A DNA stretch of 64,000 nucleotides. Source: Nitrospirota bacterium. GTDB taxonomy: Bacteria > Nitrospirota > Nitrospiria > Nitrospirales > Nitrospiraceae. A program made the translations under genes and the position numbers. The notes under the pieces were generated by a model. That model searched no databases. It had not been told where the DNA came from and worked only from the letters and a program-made list of their open reading frames with translations. The stretch covers positions 167,832-231,831 of the forward strand of contig JBFLWP010000002.1 of NCBI GenBank assembly GCA_040757595.1, given 5' to 3'. Below are positions 14,440 to 22,494 of the stretch, piece after piece (positions within the stretch are counted from its first letter, which is position 1; the number at the start of each line of letters is the position of its first letter).

Positions 14440-15770
14440 ACAAGCTGTCGGCCAAGCACGTGATCGTCATGCTGGATTCCTGCTTCTCCGGCGCCGTCGG
14501 CCGCTCGGTGCTGGCCAAGGGCGCCCGCCCGATGGTGCTCTCTCTGGAGAACCCCCTCCTGGCGGCGGGCAAGGTGGTGGTGCTCGCGGCATCCACCGGC
14601 ACCCAGATCAGCTCGGACTATGACAAGGCCGGGCACGGCCTCTTCACCTATGCGTTGCTCACGGGGCTGCACGGGGAGGCCGACCAGGACAAGGACGGAC
14701 TCGTCACGCTGAAGGAGCTCTACCCCTATGTCCGGAAGCAGGTGGCGGAGACCGCCGTGGAGGAGCTGAACCGGGAGCAGACGCCGGTGCTGTTGCCGGG
14801 AGAAGCTGATCTGGGAAAAAGAATCGCTGTGCCGCTGGCGGCTGTGGCGCCGGCTGGATCGGCCGCATCGAGGGCGAGCGCGGCGCTGAGCCGAGCCGAA
14901 GCGGAATTGAAAGCGTTAGAAGAACAGGAGCGGCGAGTTGATGAGCAGGTCAAGCAGGCCGCGTTGCAGCGCCAAATTGAGAAGAAAAAGCAACAGATCG
15001 AGGAGAAGAAAAAGGCGCTCGAAGTGGCAAGCCTGCCATCCCACAGCACGCCCAAGCAGGCCGCGCAGGAGATCACGGGGAAAGACGGGGCGCCGATGGT
15101 GCTGGTGCCGGCGGGGGAGTTCATCATGGGCAGCAACGACTTCACTGATGAGGAACCCGTCCACCGCGTCTCGCTGGACGACTACTACATTGACAAGTAC
15201 GAAGTGACGACCACCCGCTATGCGGCCTTTCTGCAAGCCACGAGTCGGGCGACGCCGGCCCGCTGGAACGAAGTCAGCCTGGTCAGCGACGGGGAGCGGC
15301 CCGTGATCGGCGTGGACTGGCACGACGCCGACGCCTATTGTCGGTATTATGGGAAACGGTTGCCGACCGAGGCGGAATGGGAGAAGGCCGCGCGGGGAAC
15401 GGATGGACGGACATATCCCTGGGGCAATGACGCGCCTACGAGCCGGCATGCCAATTTCGGCAAGTGTTGTGAGTGGAAGGGGTACGCCACGTTGACCGCG
15501 GTGACGGAGCATGACGCCGGCAAAAGCCCCTACGGCGCCTACGACATGGCGGGCAATGTCTGGGAATGGACGGCGGACTGGTATGACAGGACCTATTACC
15601 GGAGCAGTCCAGACCGGAATCCGACCGGCCCTTCGAGCGGCTCATCCAAGGTGCTCCGGGGCGGCTCCTGGCTCAATTACGCGTTCAACGTGCGGACAGC
15701 GTACCGGAGCAGCGGCCGCCCGACGCTCCGGGACGACCTCGTCGGGTTCCGGTGTGCGAAGACTCCCTGA
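14436..15770 (+). CDS. Caspase-FGE protein, C-terminal part with coiled coil and variable FGE end
   Basis: The 444 residues begin at a GTG in the GTGA overlap. The catalytic Cys is C15 (MLDSCFSG). The caspase remainder to about residue 125 matches the first copy. A charged coiled coil (about 145-205) absent from the first copy follows, then an FGE-sulfatase domain (LVPAGEFIMGS, LPTEAEWEKAARG, GNVWEWTADWYDR, VLRGGSW, GFRC). In the last 30 codons the residues expected to vary in DGR targets are mostly NNC codons (CTC, TAC, TTC, AAC, AGC, GAC), as expected from AAC template codons. The FGE domain is not a copy of the first gene's, so only the front was duplicated or converted. Confidence 0.78.
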   Translation: MNKLSAKHVIVMLDSCFSGAVGRSVLAKGARPMVLSLENPLLAAGKVVVLAASTGTQISSDYDKAGHGLFTYALLTGLHGEADQDKDGLVTLKELYPYVRKQVAETAVEELNREQTPVLLPGEADLGKRIAVPLAAVAPAGSAASRASAALSRAEAELKALEEQERRVDEQVKQAALQRQIEKKKQQIEEKKKALEVASLPSHSTPKQAAQEITGKDGAPMVLVPAGEFIMGSNDFTDEEPVHRVSLDDYYIDKYEVTTTRYAAFLQATSRATPARWNEVSLVSDGERPVIGVDWHDADAYCRYYGKRLPTEAEWEKAARGTDGRTYPWGNDAPTSRHANFGKCCEWKGYATLTAVTEHDAGKSPYGAYDMAGNVWEWTADWYDRTYYRSSPDRNPTGPSSGSSKVLRGGSWLNYAFNVRTAYRSSGRPTLRDDLVGFRCAKTP

Positions 15771-15821
15771 GCCCTTGGACGCTTGAACCCTTGAGCCCTT
15801 GGTCTTCGATTTTGAAAATAC

Positions 15822-15968
15822 CGCCCCTTCGTAAGGGGAGGCCAGGTGGGGTCGAACTCATGCCCTCCGCGAAACGAGGGCGCCGGACTTCCTGCCCCTG
15901 AAGCGCCGACTCCGAAGAGCGCACCGACCTGATCCCTTCGACAAGCTCAGGACGGGCCCGGACCGGCC
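15822..15968. repeat. Mosaic REP-like repeat block C
   Basis: Almost exact copy of 12217-12363, again placed directly behind a caspase-FGE gene. Further C/G-rich palindromic words (CCCCTTGATAAGGGG) follow up to about 16030. Confidence 0.75.
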
Positions 15969-16052
15969 ACCCCCTCCCATCCCTCCCCTTGATAAGGGGA
16001 GGATAGGTGGGGTAGGGGCCAGGTGCTGGCCCGGGACCGGGGCCTGCACGCG

Positions 16053-16277
16053 GCTGACGAGCCTCTGGGAAGGTGCCGGATGAGCCGATGGTCCGCCTGA
16101 TGACGAAGTTTCTACGGGTATCTCTGGCGAAGCCCGAGTGATGGCGGGCCGCTGGGGAAAGCGGCGGCGCTGCGGCAGGCCCAACTGGATGTGATGAAAG
16201 AGAACCGGGCGAAGTACGGTGGCGACAGCCGGCCGAACGACTGGGGCGCCTGGGTGCTGTCGGGCGACTGGCGGTAA
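16053..16277 (+). pseudogene. CHAT-domain protease, decayed C-terminal end
   Basis: Three frames together spell the end of a CHAT (caspase-like, separase-related) domain: TSLWE at about 16053, then VPDEPMVRLMTKF from 16073 to a TGA, then in another frame GKAAALRQAQLDVM, NRAKYGG, and WGAWVLSGDWR ending at the TAA at 16277. The order and spacing match the 'SLWxVxDExTxxLM' and 'ALRxAQLxxx..WAxFVLxGDWR' blocks of CHAT proteins. At least two frameshifts are needed and everything upstream, including the catalytic His/Cys, is missing. It is a relic. Confidence 0.65.
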
Positions 16278-16541
16278 CAGCAGGAACGCTGAGTGATGAA
16301 TGCGGAATGATGAACGTAAGGCTTTGCGAATCGTTGTGCATTCATCGTGTCGTTAGGCCGGCCCGGTTCGACGAGGCTCACCGCAGGCAGTTCGACGAGC
16401 TCACTACAGGCGGGACCGGGGCGCCGGCTCTGGAGGTGCGCAGGGCTGCCCCGTCAGCCAACGAGGAAGCGCCCTTGACAGACCCTCCTGGATCGGATAA
16501 CCTATCCTACCAACTATCCTACCCATAAACAGGTTGAAGCT
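16278..16541. other. Spacer with word repeats and a candidate promoter
   Basis: Contains a word-repeat hairpin (about 16289-16345: TGAGTGATGAATGCGG, ATGATGAACG, GCATTCATCG), a GTTCGACGAG-type REP half (16365-16405) and, at 16475-16503, TTGACA-N17-TAACCT, a plausible promoter for the MazEF pair. No gene is seen. Confidence 0.45.
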
Positions 16542-16775
16542 GTGAAGGAAAAACTCTCCGTGACGGTGGACCGACCGCTGGTGCGCTTCCTGGATTCGCT
16601 TCCCGGCCAATCACGCTCCGAAAAGTTAGAGCGGGTGCTCCGGCGTTTTCAGGAAGCGTCCGAGGACCTCGCCCTGCGGCGGGCTCTGGCCAAGCACAAG
16701 GAGCCCGAGGATGAACAACGTGCCCACGCGGCCCTGCGGGACCTGATGGAGGAGGCGATGTGGAGGGAGGAATAA
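16542..16775 (+). CDS. MazE-type ribbon-helix-helix antitoxin
   Basis: The 77-residue protein starts at a GTG. The first 30 residues (KLSVTVDRPLVRFLDSL..QSRSEKLERVLRRF) fit a ribbon-helix-helix DNA-binding domain. The acidic C-terminus (HKEPEDEQRAHAALRDLMEEAMW) would bind and neutralise the toxin. It overlaps the mazF-like gene by 16 bases, a standard antitoxin-toxin arrangement. It is expected to repress its own promoter; a TTGACA lies at 16475. Confidence 0.8.
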   Translation: MKEKLSVTVDRPLVRFLDSLPGQSRSEKLERVLRRFQEASEDLALRRALAKHKEPEDEQRAHAALRDLMEEAMWREE

Positions 16776-17095
16776 AGCGTGGCGAGATCTGGACCGTTGT
16801 CCCGCCAAGGCACCCCAAACCACGTCCGGTTCTGGTCGTCAGCATCAACGCCGTGAATGAATCTGCCTGGCCGGATGTCCTGGTCATTCCGCTCACCTCT
16901 GTCCCGAGTCCGCTCCGCGTGCCCCTTCCAGAAGAACCAGAGCAGACTGGTCTGCGCACCGCCAGCTATGCCAAGTGCGAGTCGGTCGGGCCGCTGGAGA
17001 AGTCCCGTCTCAAAAAGCGGATCGGGACGCTTCCTCCCGAGGCCTGGGCCTCGATTGAGGAAGGAATCCGGCGGGTCCTTGGTCTCCGAGCTTGA
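16760..17095 (+). CDS. mazF: MazF/PemK-family mRNA interferase toxin
   Basis: The 111-residue protein has the MazF signature: IKRGEIWTVVPPRHPKPRPVLVVS (conserved 'GeiW.v....kpRPvlvis'), a middle VLVIPLTSVPSP, and a C-terminal KCESVGPLEKSRLKKRIGTLP matching the 'd.i.tv.ksrl..riG.L' block. MazF toxins cut mRNA at short motifs and inhibit translation. Length and motifs indicate an intact gene. It overlaps its antitoxin gene by 16 bases. It is the second TA system within 5 kb, which helps to stabilise an accessory region. Confidence 0.9.
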   Translation: MEGGIKRGEIWTVVPPRHPKPRPVLVVSINAVNESAWPDVLVIPLTSVPSPLRVPLPEEPEQTGLRTASYAKCESVGPLEKSRLKKRIGTLPPEAWASIEEGIRRVLGLRA

Positions 17096-17257
17096 CGTCC
17101 ATTCTCTGCTGTGCCAATGATACCCGCCCACGGTCAGAATCCGCATCTGGGGCGCCCATTGCTCTTTTTCAATGCAATGGGCCGTGGGAAGGCCCGGAGT
17201 GTGTCATGCGGGCGTCCAGACCGATCCCCGGCTCATCCCGCTGTTGAGGCGGGAAGC

Positions 17258-17406
17258 CGAAGAGCGCACCACCCTGATCCCTTCGACAAGCTCAGGACGG
17301 GCCCCGACCGGCCCGTGCCCCGACCAGTGGGCCAGTCGCCGGCCCGGGACCGGGGCGCCCTGTCGCAATTTCTTCGTCGCCGTTCACGCCGGCGGAACGC
17401 GGGCGC
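17258..17406. repeat. Mosaic REP-like repeat block D
   Basis: Shares CCCTTCGACAAGCTCAGGAC, GGCCCGGGACCGGGGCGCC and GTTCACGCCGGCGGAACG with block A (12330-12450). It lies between the mazF gene and hpnH in about 430 bases otherwise without a visible gene, apart from a weak TTGACG (17435) promoter-like box before hpnH. Confidence 0.65.
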
Positions 17407-17531
17407 GTGCAAGAAAATTGAAGATTCCCTTTATTTGACGATGAGCGGTTCGCGGTGATAGCATCACGGCTTTGAAGCGGCGACGATGCGGCGGGCTAGC
17501 CCGCCGATTCGATACAAAGAAGGAGAGAGGA

Positions 17532-18548
17532 ATGGCCGTTCCGCTTTCCCAGATGTATACCGTCACCAAGTACGTCCTGACCCAGAAGGTGAGGGGGGTC
17601 CAACGGTATCCGCTCGTGCTGATGCTGGAGCCGCTGTTTCGCTGCAATCTGGCTTGCGCCGGTTGCGGCAAGATCCAGTATCCGGACCACGTCCTCGACA
17701 AGCGGCTGACGCCGGAACAGTGCTGGGCCGCGGCCGACGAGTGCGGGGCGCCGATCGTGAGCATCCCGGGCGGCGAGCCCCTCATCCACCCGGAGATGCC
17801 TGCAATCGTGCGGGGACTGGTGGAGCGGAAGAAGTACGTCTATCTCTGCACCAACGCCCTGCTGCTCGAGCGGAAGCTCGGTGACTACGCTCCGTCGAAC
17901 TACCTGACGTTCAGCGTCCACATGGACGGGCTGCGGGACGAGCACGACCTGGCGGTCTGCCGGGACGGCGTCTACGACGTGGCGGTGCGGGCCATTCGCG
18001 CGGCGCTCGCGCGCGGGTTCCGGGTCACGACCAACACCACGCTCTTCGACGACGCGAATCCCGAGCGCGTGCGCGCCTTCTTCGACGAGATGATGGCGCT
18101 CGGCGTCGAAGGCATGATGATCTCGCCGGGGTACAGCTACCAGAAGGCGCCGGATCAAAGGAACTTCCTGAAACGGCACCGGACCCGCGAATTGTTCGCG
18201 CGCATCCTGGGCGGCCGCAAGCGGTCCTGGCGCTTCAACCAGTCTCCTCTCTTTCTGGAGTTCCTCATGGGGAAGCGGGATTATCAGTGCACGCCATGGG
18301 GAAATCCCACCTACAACGTCTTCGGCTGGCAACGTCCCTGTTATCTGCTGCAGGAAGGCTACGCCAAGACCTTCCGGGAGCTGATGGAGGAGACCGATTG
18401 GAGCCGGTACGGAACCGGGCGGAACGAGAAGTGCGCCGACTGCATGGTGCACTGCGGCTACGAGGCCTCCGCCGTCGAAGAGACGTTCGGGTCCTGGTCC
18501 GGATTCGGGCGTACCGTCGTCACCACGCTCATGCCCAACGCCCGCTAA
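17532..18548 (+). CDS. hpnH: Adenosyl-hopene transferase HpnH (radical SAM)
   Basis: The start at 17532 follows AAGGAGAGAGG and gives 338 residues, the usual HpnH length. The N-terminus MAVPLSQMYTVTKYVL and the radical-SAM cluster CNLACAGC (C38, C42, C45), with GGEPLIHPE behind it, are characteristic. C-terminal Cys residues (CADCMVHCGYE) probably complete a SPASM-like motif. HpnH adds 5'-deoxyadenosine to diploptene, the first step to extended hopanoids. No squalene-hopene cyclase or other hpn gene is visible here, so the rest of the pathway must be elsewhere. Confidence 0.93.
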   Translation: MAVPLSQMYTVTKYVLTQKVRGVQRYPLVLMLEPLFRCNLACAGCGKIQYPDHVLDKRLTPEQCWAAADECGAPIVSIPGGEPLIHPEMPAIVRGLVERKKYVYLCTNALLLERKLGDYAPSNYLTFSVHMDGLRDEHDLAVCRDGVYDVAVRAIRAALARGFRVTTNTTLFDDANPERVRAFFDEMMALGVEGMMISPGYSYQKAPDQRNFLKRHRTRELFARILGGRKRSWRFNQSPLFLEFLMGKRDYQCTPWGNPTYNVFGWQRPCYLLQEGYAKTFRELMEETDWSRYGTGRNEKCADCMVHCGYEASAVEETFGSWSGFGRTVVTTLMPNAR

Positions 18549-18625
18549 CTCCTGTCGGCGTGTCTCGTGGCTCGTCGTTCGTCGCTGGCGAGGTACGCTT
18601 CACGAGCAACGAGAGAGGACGGCCC

Positions 18626-19015
18626 ATGACCGATGCCAAGTACCACACGCCGGAAGCCGGATCGCTGCAGGGGCGCCTGTTCCGTCCTGCGACCCAGCAG
18701 GAGCTTGCCGAAGCCATCGAGCTGGCCTTCGATTATCGGGGCGACGTCACGTTGGAGCTGGAGTCCGGCGAGACCGTCGAGGGCTACATTTTTAACCGCG
18801 TGCCCACCGGCGCCAGGCCGGTGCTCCACCTCTTTCCGAAGGGCCAGGACGAAGAGAGGGTGATCGCCTACGCCGACGTCCGCACGATCGCCTTCACCGG
18901 CGAGGACACCGCTTCGGGCAAGTCCTGGGAAGCCTGGATCGCCAAAAAGGAATCCCAGCGCAAAGCCGAAGCGGAGCGGGCCGCCGCGGAGGCCCGGGCC
19001 CGCGGTCACCTGTGA
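18626..19015 (+). CDS. Conserved small protein beside hpnH
   Basis: The ATG at 18626 follows GAGAGGACGGCCC and gives 129 residues. Residues 28-95 look like a small Sm/SH3-type beta barrel (DVTLELESGETVEGYIFNRV, then ERVIAYADVRTIAFTGEDTA). The last 40 residues form a charged helix (WIAKKESQRKAEAERAAAEARARG). No signal or membrane segment is seen. It lies 77 bases downstream of hpnH on the same strand, possibly co-transcribed. A role in hopanoid metabolism is suggested only by position; an RNA- or protein-binding role would fit the fold pattern. Confidence 0.65.
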   Translation: MTDAKYHTPEAGSLQGRLFRPATQQELAEAIELAFDYRGDVTLELESGETVEGYIFNRVPTGARPVLHLFPKGQDEERVIAYADVRTIAFTGEDTASGKSWEAWIAKKESQRKAEAERAAAEARARGHL

Positions 19016-19133
19016 ACGACGGATTCCGGCCGGTTTCGGCATCGTTTCTCCCAACTGAGTTCGTGCGGAGTTTCGCTCGGCCAGGGGCCGCCCATCCCTC
19101 CGTACCCCTTCTCGCAGCAGGCGAAATCGTTTA

Positions 19134-19162
19134 TTGACAAAGGGGAAAGCCTATGCTAAAAA
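19134..19162 (+). promoter_or_regulatory. Promoter of the carboxypeptidase-regulatory-like gene
   Basis: TTGACA (19134-19139), 17 bases containing a TGC extension, then TAAAAA (19157-19162). It overlaps the earliest in-frame start at 19153, so the true start must lie downstream. Confidence 0.6.
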
Positions 19163-19269
19163 CTTCGCGCCCAAAATCGGGCGTGCCGTGTTTTTCTGAG
19201 GGTTTCCAAGGGTTGCCGCGATTGCGAACGCGGCAACCAACGGCTGCGGCGGCACGGTCGCCGAGACAC

Positions 19270-19812
19270 ATGGGGCAGGGGCCACGAAGCAGGAGGTTCT
19301 GGCAGGCCGGCTCGGCGTCGTCGGCTGTCAGGGCTCTCGCGATCGTGGCGATTACCTATGCGCCTGGCGTCGTGTCGGCCACGCACGAGGTGGATCACCG
19401 GTTCACGGTCGAAGGGTTCGTCTGCGGGAGCGACGGGAAGCCCGTGGCCGAGACCCAGGTGATCGTGAAGGATACGCGGGCTTCCGTGGGCGTCAGCGTC
19501 TACACGGACAGCCGAGGGTATTACAAGGCGACGCTGCATCTGCACAACGACAACCGGGGGGATCCGATCCTGGTCTCGGCGCTCCAGCAGGAGCAGCGGG
19601 TGACCGCGCAGTTCGACCCCAAGGATGTCGAGACGGAGCGGCTGGTCAAGGTCACCATCGGGTCCGGCTGCGAGACGGCGGGGGAGGAATCGTCGCCCTG
19701 GGTCTACTACGGAGCGGGAATCGGAATCGCGGCGGTGGCGGCGCTTGCCGGCGCCAGATTCTTCAGGAAGCGCCAACGGTCGCAGGGGCAGGGAAAGAGG
19801 CAGCGGAAATAG
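19270..19812 (+). CDS. Exported protein with carboxypeptidase-regulatory-like domain and C-terminal anchor
   Basis: The ATG at 19270 is preferred because earlier starts overlap the promoter; it gives 180 residues. A basic N-terminus and a hydrophobic stretch (about 22-40) ending VVSA form a signal. Residues 45-130 resemble a transthyretin-like CarboxypepD_reg fold (VEGFVCGSDGKPVAETQVIVKD, then VYTDSRGYYKATLHL). After a loop with a Cys, a membrane helix (YYGAGIGIAAVAALAGA) and a basic tail (RFFRKRQR) anchor it, with the domain outside. It precedes the respiratory genes by about 230 bases, a spacer in which I see nothing definite. The function is unknown. Confidence 0.65.
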   Translation: MGQGPRSRRFWQAGSASSAVRALAIVAITYAPGVVSATHEVDHRFTVEGFVCGSDGKPVAETQVIVKDTRASVGVSVYTDSRGYYKATLHLHNDNRGDPILVSALQQEQRVTAQFDPKDVETERLVKVTIGSGCETAGEESSPWVYYGAGIGIAAVAALAGARFFRKRQRSQGQGKRQRK

Positions 19813-20044
19813 CCGAGACGAAGCAAGGCGAAGAGGCCGGTCGCCTCACGAGATGTTCTAGGAGTCGGCGGCGCCGCACGGGCTGCCGGCAACCCTCAGG
19901 GCGGGTTGAGCGGGATGGCGCTTTTGCCTCAGGCCCGGCGGCCTGGACGAAAGCGTCTTTAATTTTGAGAGCCGGGCGCAGGGGCTTCTCGATCGAAAGG
20001 ACGGTTCGGCGGGGAACCTCGAAGAAAGGAATGGGTGGGCACGT

Positions 20045-20635
20045 ATGAAACGTATGGCATGGACGAGGACGATTTTCTTGGCAGGGATGGCGGGCATCGG
20101 CTTGTCGGTCGCGGGCTGCGGTGAGGAGGGCGAAGGGCCGATCGTGGCTCCGCCGCCGCCGCCGCCCGAGTATGCGGACAAGCACATGCCGGCCGGCTGG
20201 TGGGCCGACGAGAAGATCGCGGAAGAGGGGCGTCAACTGTTCATCGGGGCCAAGAACCCGGACGTCAACTGCGCGAGCTGCCACGGGAAGGACGGGAAGC
20301 CGGTCAAGGCGGGCGCCCGCGACTTCCGCGTGACCGACCGGATGAAGCTCTATTCGGACTCGGTCTGGTTCTGGCGCATCTCCGAAGGCGTGCCCAACAC
20401 CAAGATGAAGGCTTGGAAGAGCAAGCTCTCTGAAGAGGACCGCTGGAAGCTGGTCGCGTTCGAGCATAACTTCGGGCTGAAGGGGAAGGAGTGGGACGTC
20501 GCGAAGAAGGACTGGGTGCCGGTCGGCTCCGCCTCGGCGGCGGCTCCGGCAGCAGCTCCGGCCGAGGGCGCGAAGGACGGTGCGGCGCCTGCGGCGGCTC
20601 CGACCGGGGGCGCGCCGGCGGCCGGCGGGAAGTAA
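20045..20635 (+). CDS. Monoheme cytochrome c lipoprotein
   Basis: The 196-residue protein has a lipoprotein signal ending SVAGC (Cys25), a proline-rich linker (35-42), and a class I cytochrome c domain with the heme motif CASCH (76-80) and a likely Met ligand in TKMKAW. The C-terminal 40 residues are an A/P/G-rich tail. It should be anchored at the membrane facing the periplasm and carry electrons for the oxidase-like subunit encoded 36 bases downstream. It is the first gene of the respiratory locus. Confidence 0.88.
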   Translation: MKRMAWTRTIFLAGMAGIGLSVAGCGEEGEGPIVAPPPPPPEYADKHMPAGWWADEKIAEEGRQLFIGAKNPDVNCASCHGKDGKPVKAGARDFRVTDRMKLYSDSVWFWRISEGVPNTKMKAWKSKLSEEDRWKLVAFEHNFGLKGKEWDVAKKDWVPVGSASAAAPAAAPAEGAKDGAAPAAAPTGGAPAAGGK

Positions 20636-20671
20636 GCGTTCCGGATTCTGGAGGAGGGGCGGCGAGACACC

Positions 20672-22390
20672 ATGAAAATGTGGCAGCGTAGTCTCCTCAT
20701 TCTGTTTGGCTTGGCGGCCCTGTTCGGAACGGCGGCCTACGCCCAGGTTCCGAACCCGCCTGCTGCCGAGTTTCCCTACACCGGCAACAGGACGGCCGTG
20801 TGGATCGTCGCCCAACTCCACATCCTGTTCGCGGGGTTCATCCTCGGGGCCCCGATTTTCGTGGTCATTTCGGAGTGGCTGGGGTACCGCAAGCAGGACC
20901 CGCGCTACGACCGGCTGGCCAAGGAAGTCATCAAGGTCACGGTCATCCTCTACAGCATGACGGCGCTGACCGGCGGCCTGTTCATCTTCGTCCTCCTGGC
21001 GACCTACGCCCAGTTCACCACTTGGCTGATCAACCACTTCTTCCTGATCTTCGCGGTCATCTATCCGCTCCTGTTCATCGGCGAGACGATCGTCCTCTAC
21101 ATGTACTTCTACACCTGGGATTCCTGGAAGGGGGACAAGAAGGCGCGGCACATCGCGCTCGGCGTGCTGCTGAACCTGATCGGCACCGTGACGCTGTTCG
21201 TGATCGACGGGCCGACGGCGTTCATGAACACGCCGGCCAAGGCGGCGGAAGGCCTGTCCCTGGTCGAGTACATCCAGACCGCCTCCCTCTGGGACAAGGT
21301 GTACAACTACAGTTGGATGCCGATGAACCTGCACCGGCTGGTCGGGAACGTGACGTTCGGCGGGTTCATCACCGGCCTGATCGCCGCCTACATGTATATG
21401 GGGGCCAAGAACGACAACGAGCGGTCCTACTACGACTGGATGGGGTTCGTCGGCAACCTCATCGGGGTCGGGGCGCTGCTCTTCCTGCCGTTCATGGGCT
21501 ACCTGCTGGCCTACGAGCTGTGCGACTACGACGCGTCCATCTGCCCGTACATGATGGCCGACCAGCTCTCGATGTTCTTCGAGATGCAGGGCGCGATGGT
21601 GGGGCTGATCTTCCTGGCCAGCAACTATTACATCTGGCTGAGCATGAAGCGGATCGAAGGGGTCGAACGCGTCAGGATGTCCGTGCTGACCGTGCTGGTG
21701 ATGCTCGCGCTGCCCGGAGTCATGACGTACGCCTGGACGATCTTCCCGGCTCCCGATCCGAGGTCCCTCGCGGTGCTGGTGCCCCTGGTGCTGGCGCCGG
21801 CCATCCTGGGCAAGATCGTCCCGCCCCTCGGCCGGCTGGCGGTTTCGTCCCGCGCCGTCATCAAGGTCGGCTTCCTGATGGTGGTGGTCGGCAACGCGAT
21901 CTGGATGACTCCGCACGGGTTCGTGGCCACCCAGGCCCTGGCGACGGAGCACCTGGAGCTGCCGTCGGACTGGGGTTTCCTGGCGCTCATGCCGGCCAAG
22001 AACGCCGCGGCGTTCACGCTGGTGTTCGTGACGGTCGTCAACTACGTCCTCTACAACCGCGCGATCCGGCAGGGCACGATCGTCTGGGGGAAGATTGATT
22101 TCGCGTCCCAGTTCGTCCTGATCTTCCTGGCCTTCAGCGCGATCTGGACGATGGGCCTGATGGGGGCGGTGCGCTCGCTCGTCAAGAAGTATTTCCATAC
22201 GTACAACCTGGTGCCGGACTTCACCGCGGAGTCCTTCACGCCGACGCTGACCTATTCGGCCTGGTGGGTGACCGGGATCACGCTGGCGTTCTACTTGATC
22301 GTGAGCTTCGCGATCATCCTGACCCTGCGCGTCTCCGAAGCCAAAGCCCACGCGCACGAAGCCAAGCCGGTGCCGGCGGGCGCGGAATAA
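20672..22390 (+). CDS. Cytochrome bd-like oxidase subunit I (copy 1)
   Basis: The 572-residue protein has a cleavable-looking signal (1-24, AYA) and about 14 membrane helices. CydA-like heme ligands are recognisable: H50 in IVAQLHILFAGF and H221 in MPMNLHRLVGN, with GETIVLYMYFY near 137-147. It is longer than ordinary CydA and no CydB gene follows. Nitrospira genomes encode several such bd-like proteins of disputed function (oxygen reduction or part of an electron-transfer complex). Its position between c-type cytochromes and the Rieske/cytochrome b genes supports a role in the same chain. The substrate, quinol or cytochrome c, cannot be told from sequence. Confidence 0.85.
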   Translation: MKMWQRSLLILFGLAALFGTAAYAQVPNPPAAEFPYTGNRTAVWIVAQLHILFAGFILGAPIFVVISEWLGYRKQDPRYDRLAKEVIKVTVILYSMTALTGGLFIFVLLATYAQFTTWLINHFFLIFAVIYPLLFIGETIVLYMYFYTWDSWKGDKKARHIALGVLLNLIGTVTLFVIDGPTAFMNTPAKAAEGLSLVEYIQTASLWDKVYNYSWMPMNLHRLVGNVTFGGFITGLIAAYMYMGAKNDNERSYYDWMGFVGNLIGVGALLFLPFMGYLLAYELCDYDASICPYMMADQLSMFFEMQGAMVGLIFLASNYYIWLSMKRIEGVERVRMSVLTVLVMLALPGVMTYAWTIFPAPDPRSLAVLVPLVLAPAILGKIVPPLGRLAVSSRAVIKVGFLMVVVGNAIWMTPHGFVATQALATEHLELPSDWGFLALMPAKNAAAFTLVFVTVVNYVLYNRAIRQGTIVWGKIDFASQFVLIFLAFSAIWTMGLMGAVRSLVKKYFHTYNLVPDFTAESFTPTLTYSAWWVTGITLAFYLIVSFAIILTLRVSEAKAHAHEAKPVPAGAE

Positions 22391-22488
22391 ATGCAGCGAT
22401 AAACGCGAAACGATGAACGACGAATGAAAATCGGCTCTGCATTCTCAATGTTCTTCGGCATTTAGCATTCAGCGTTCATCATTGAGGT
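22391..22488. repeat. Operon-spacer word-repeat hairpin
   Basis: Short words (AAACGATGAACGACGAATG; TTTAGCATTCAGCGTTCATC) form an imperfect inverted repeat that fills the whole spacer. The same kind of structure occurs at 25370, 56205, 60190, 60901, 61682 and 63405. Confidence 0.55.
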
Positions 22489-22494
22489 TTGTAT

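Noticed and set aside
19763..22357. Minus-strand open frame of 864 codons opposite the first bd-like gene
   Set aside because: A shadow frame with D/H/R-rich composition. The opposite strand encodes a conserved membrane protein with heme ligands.
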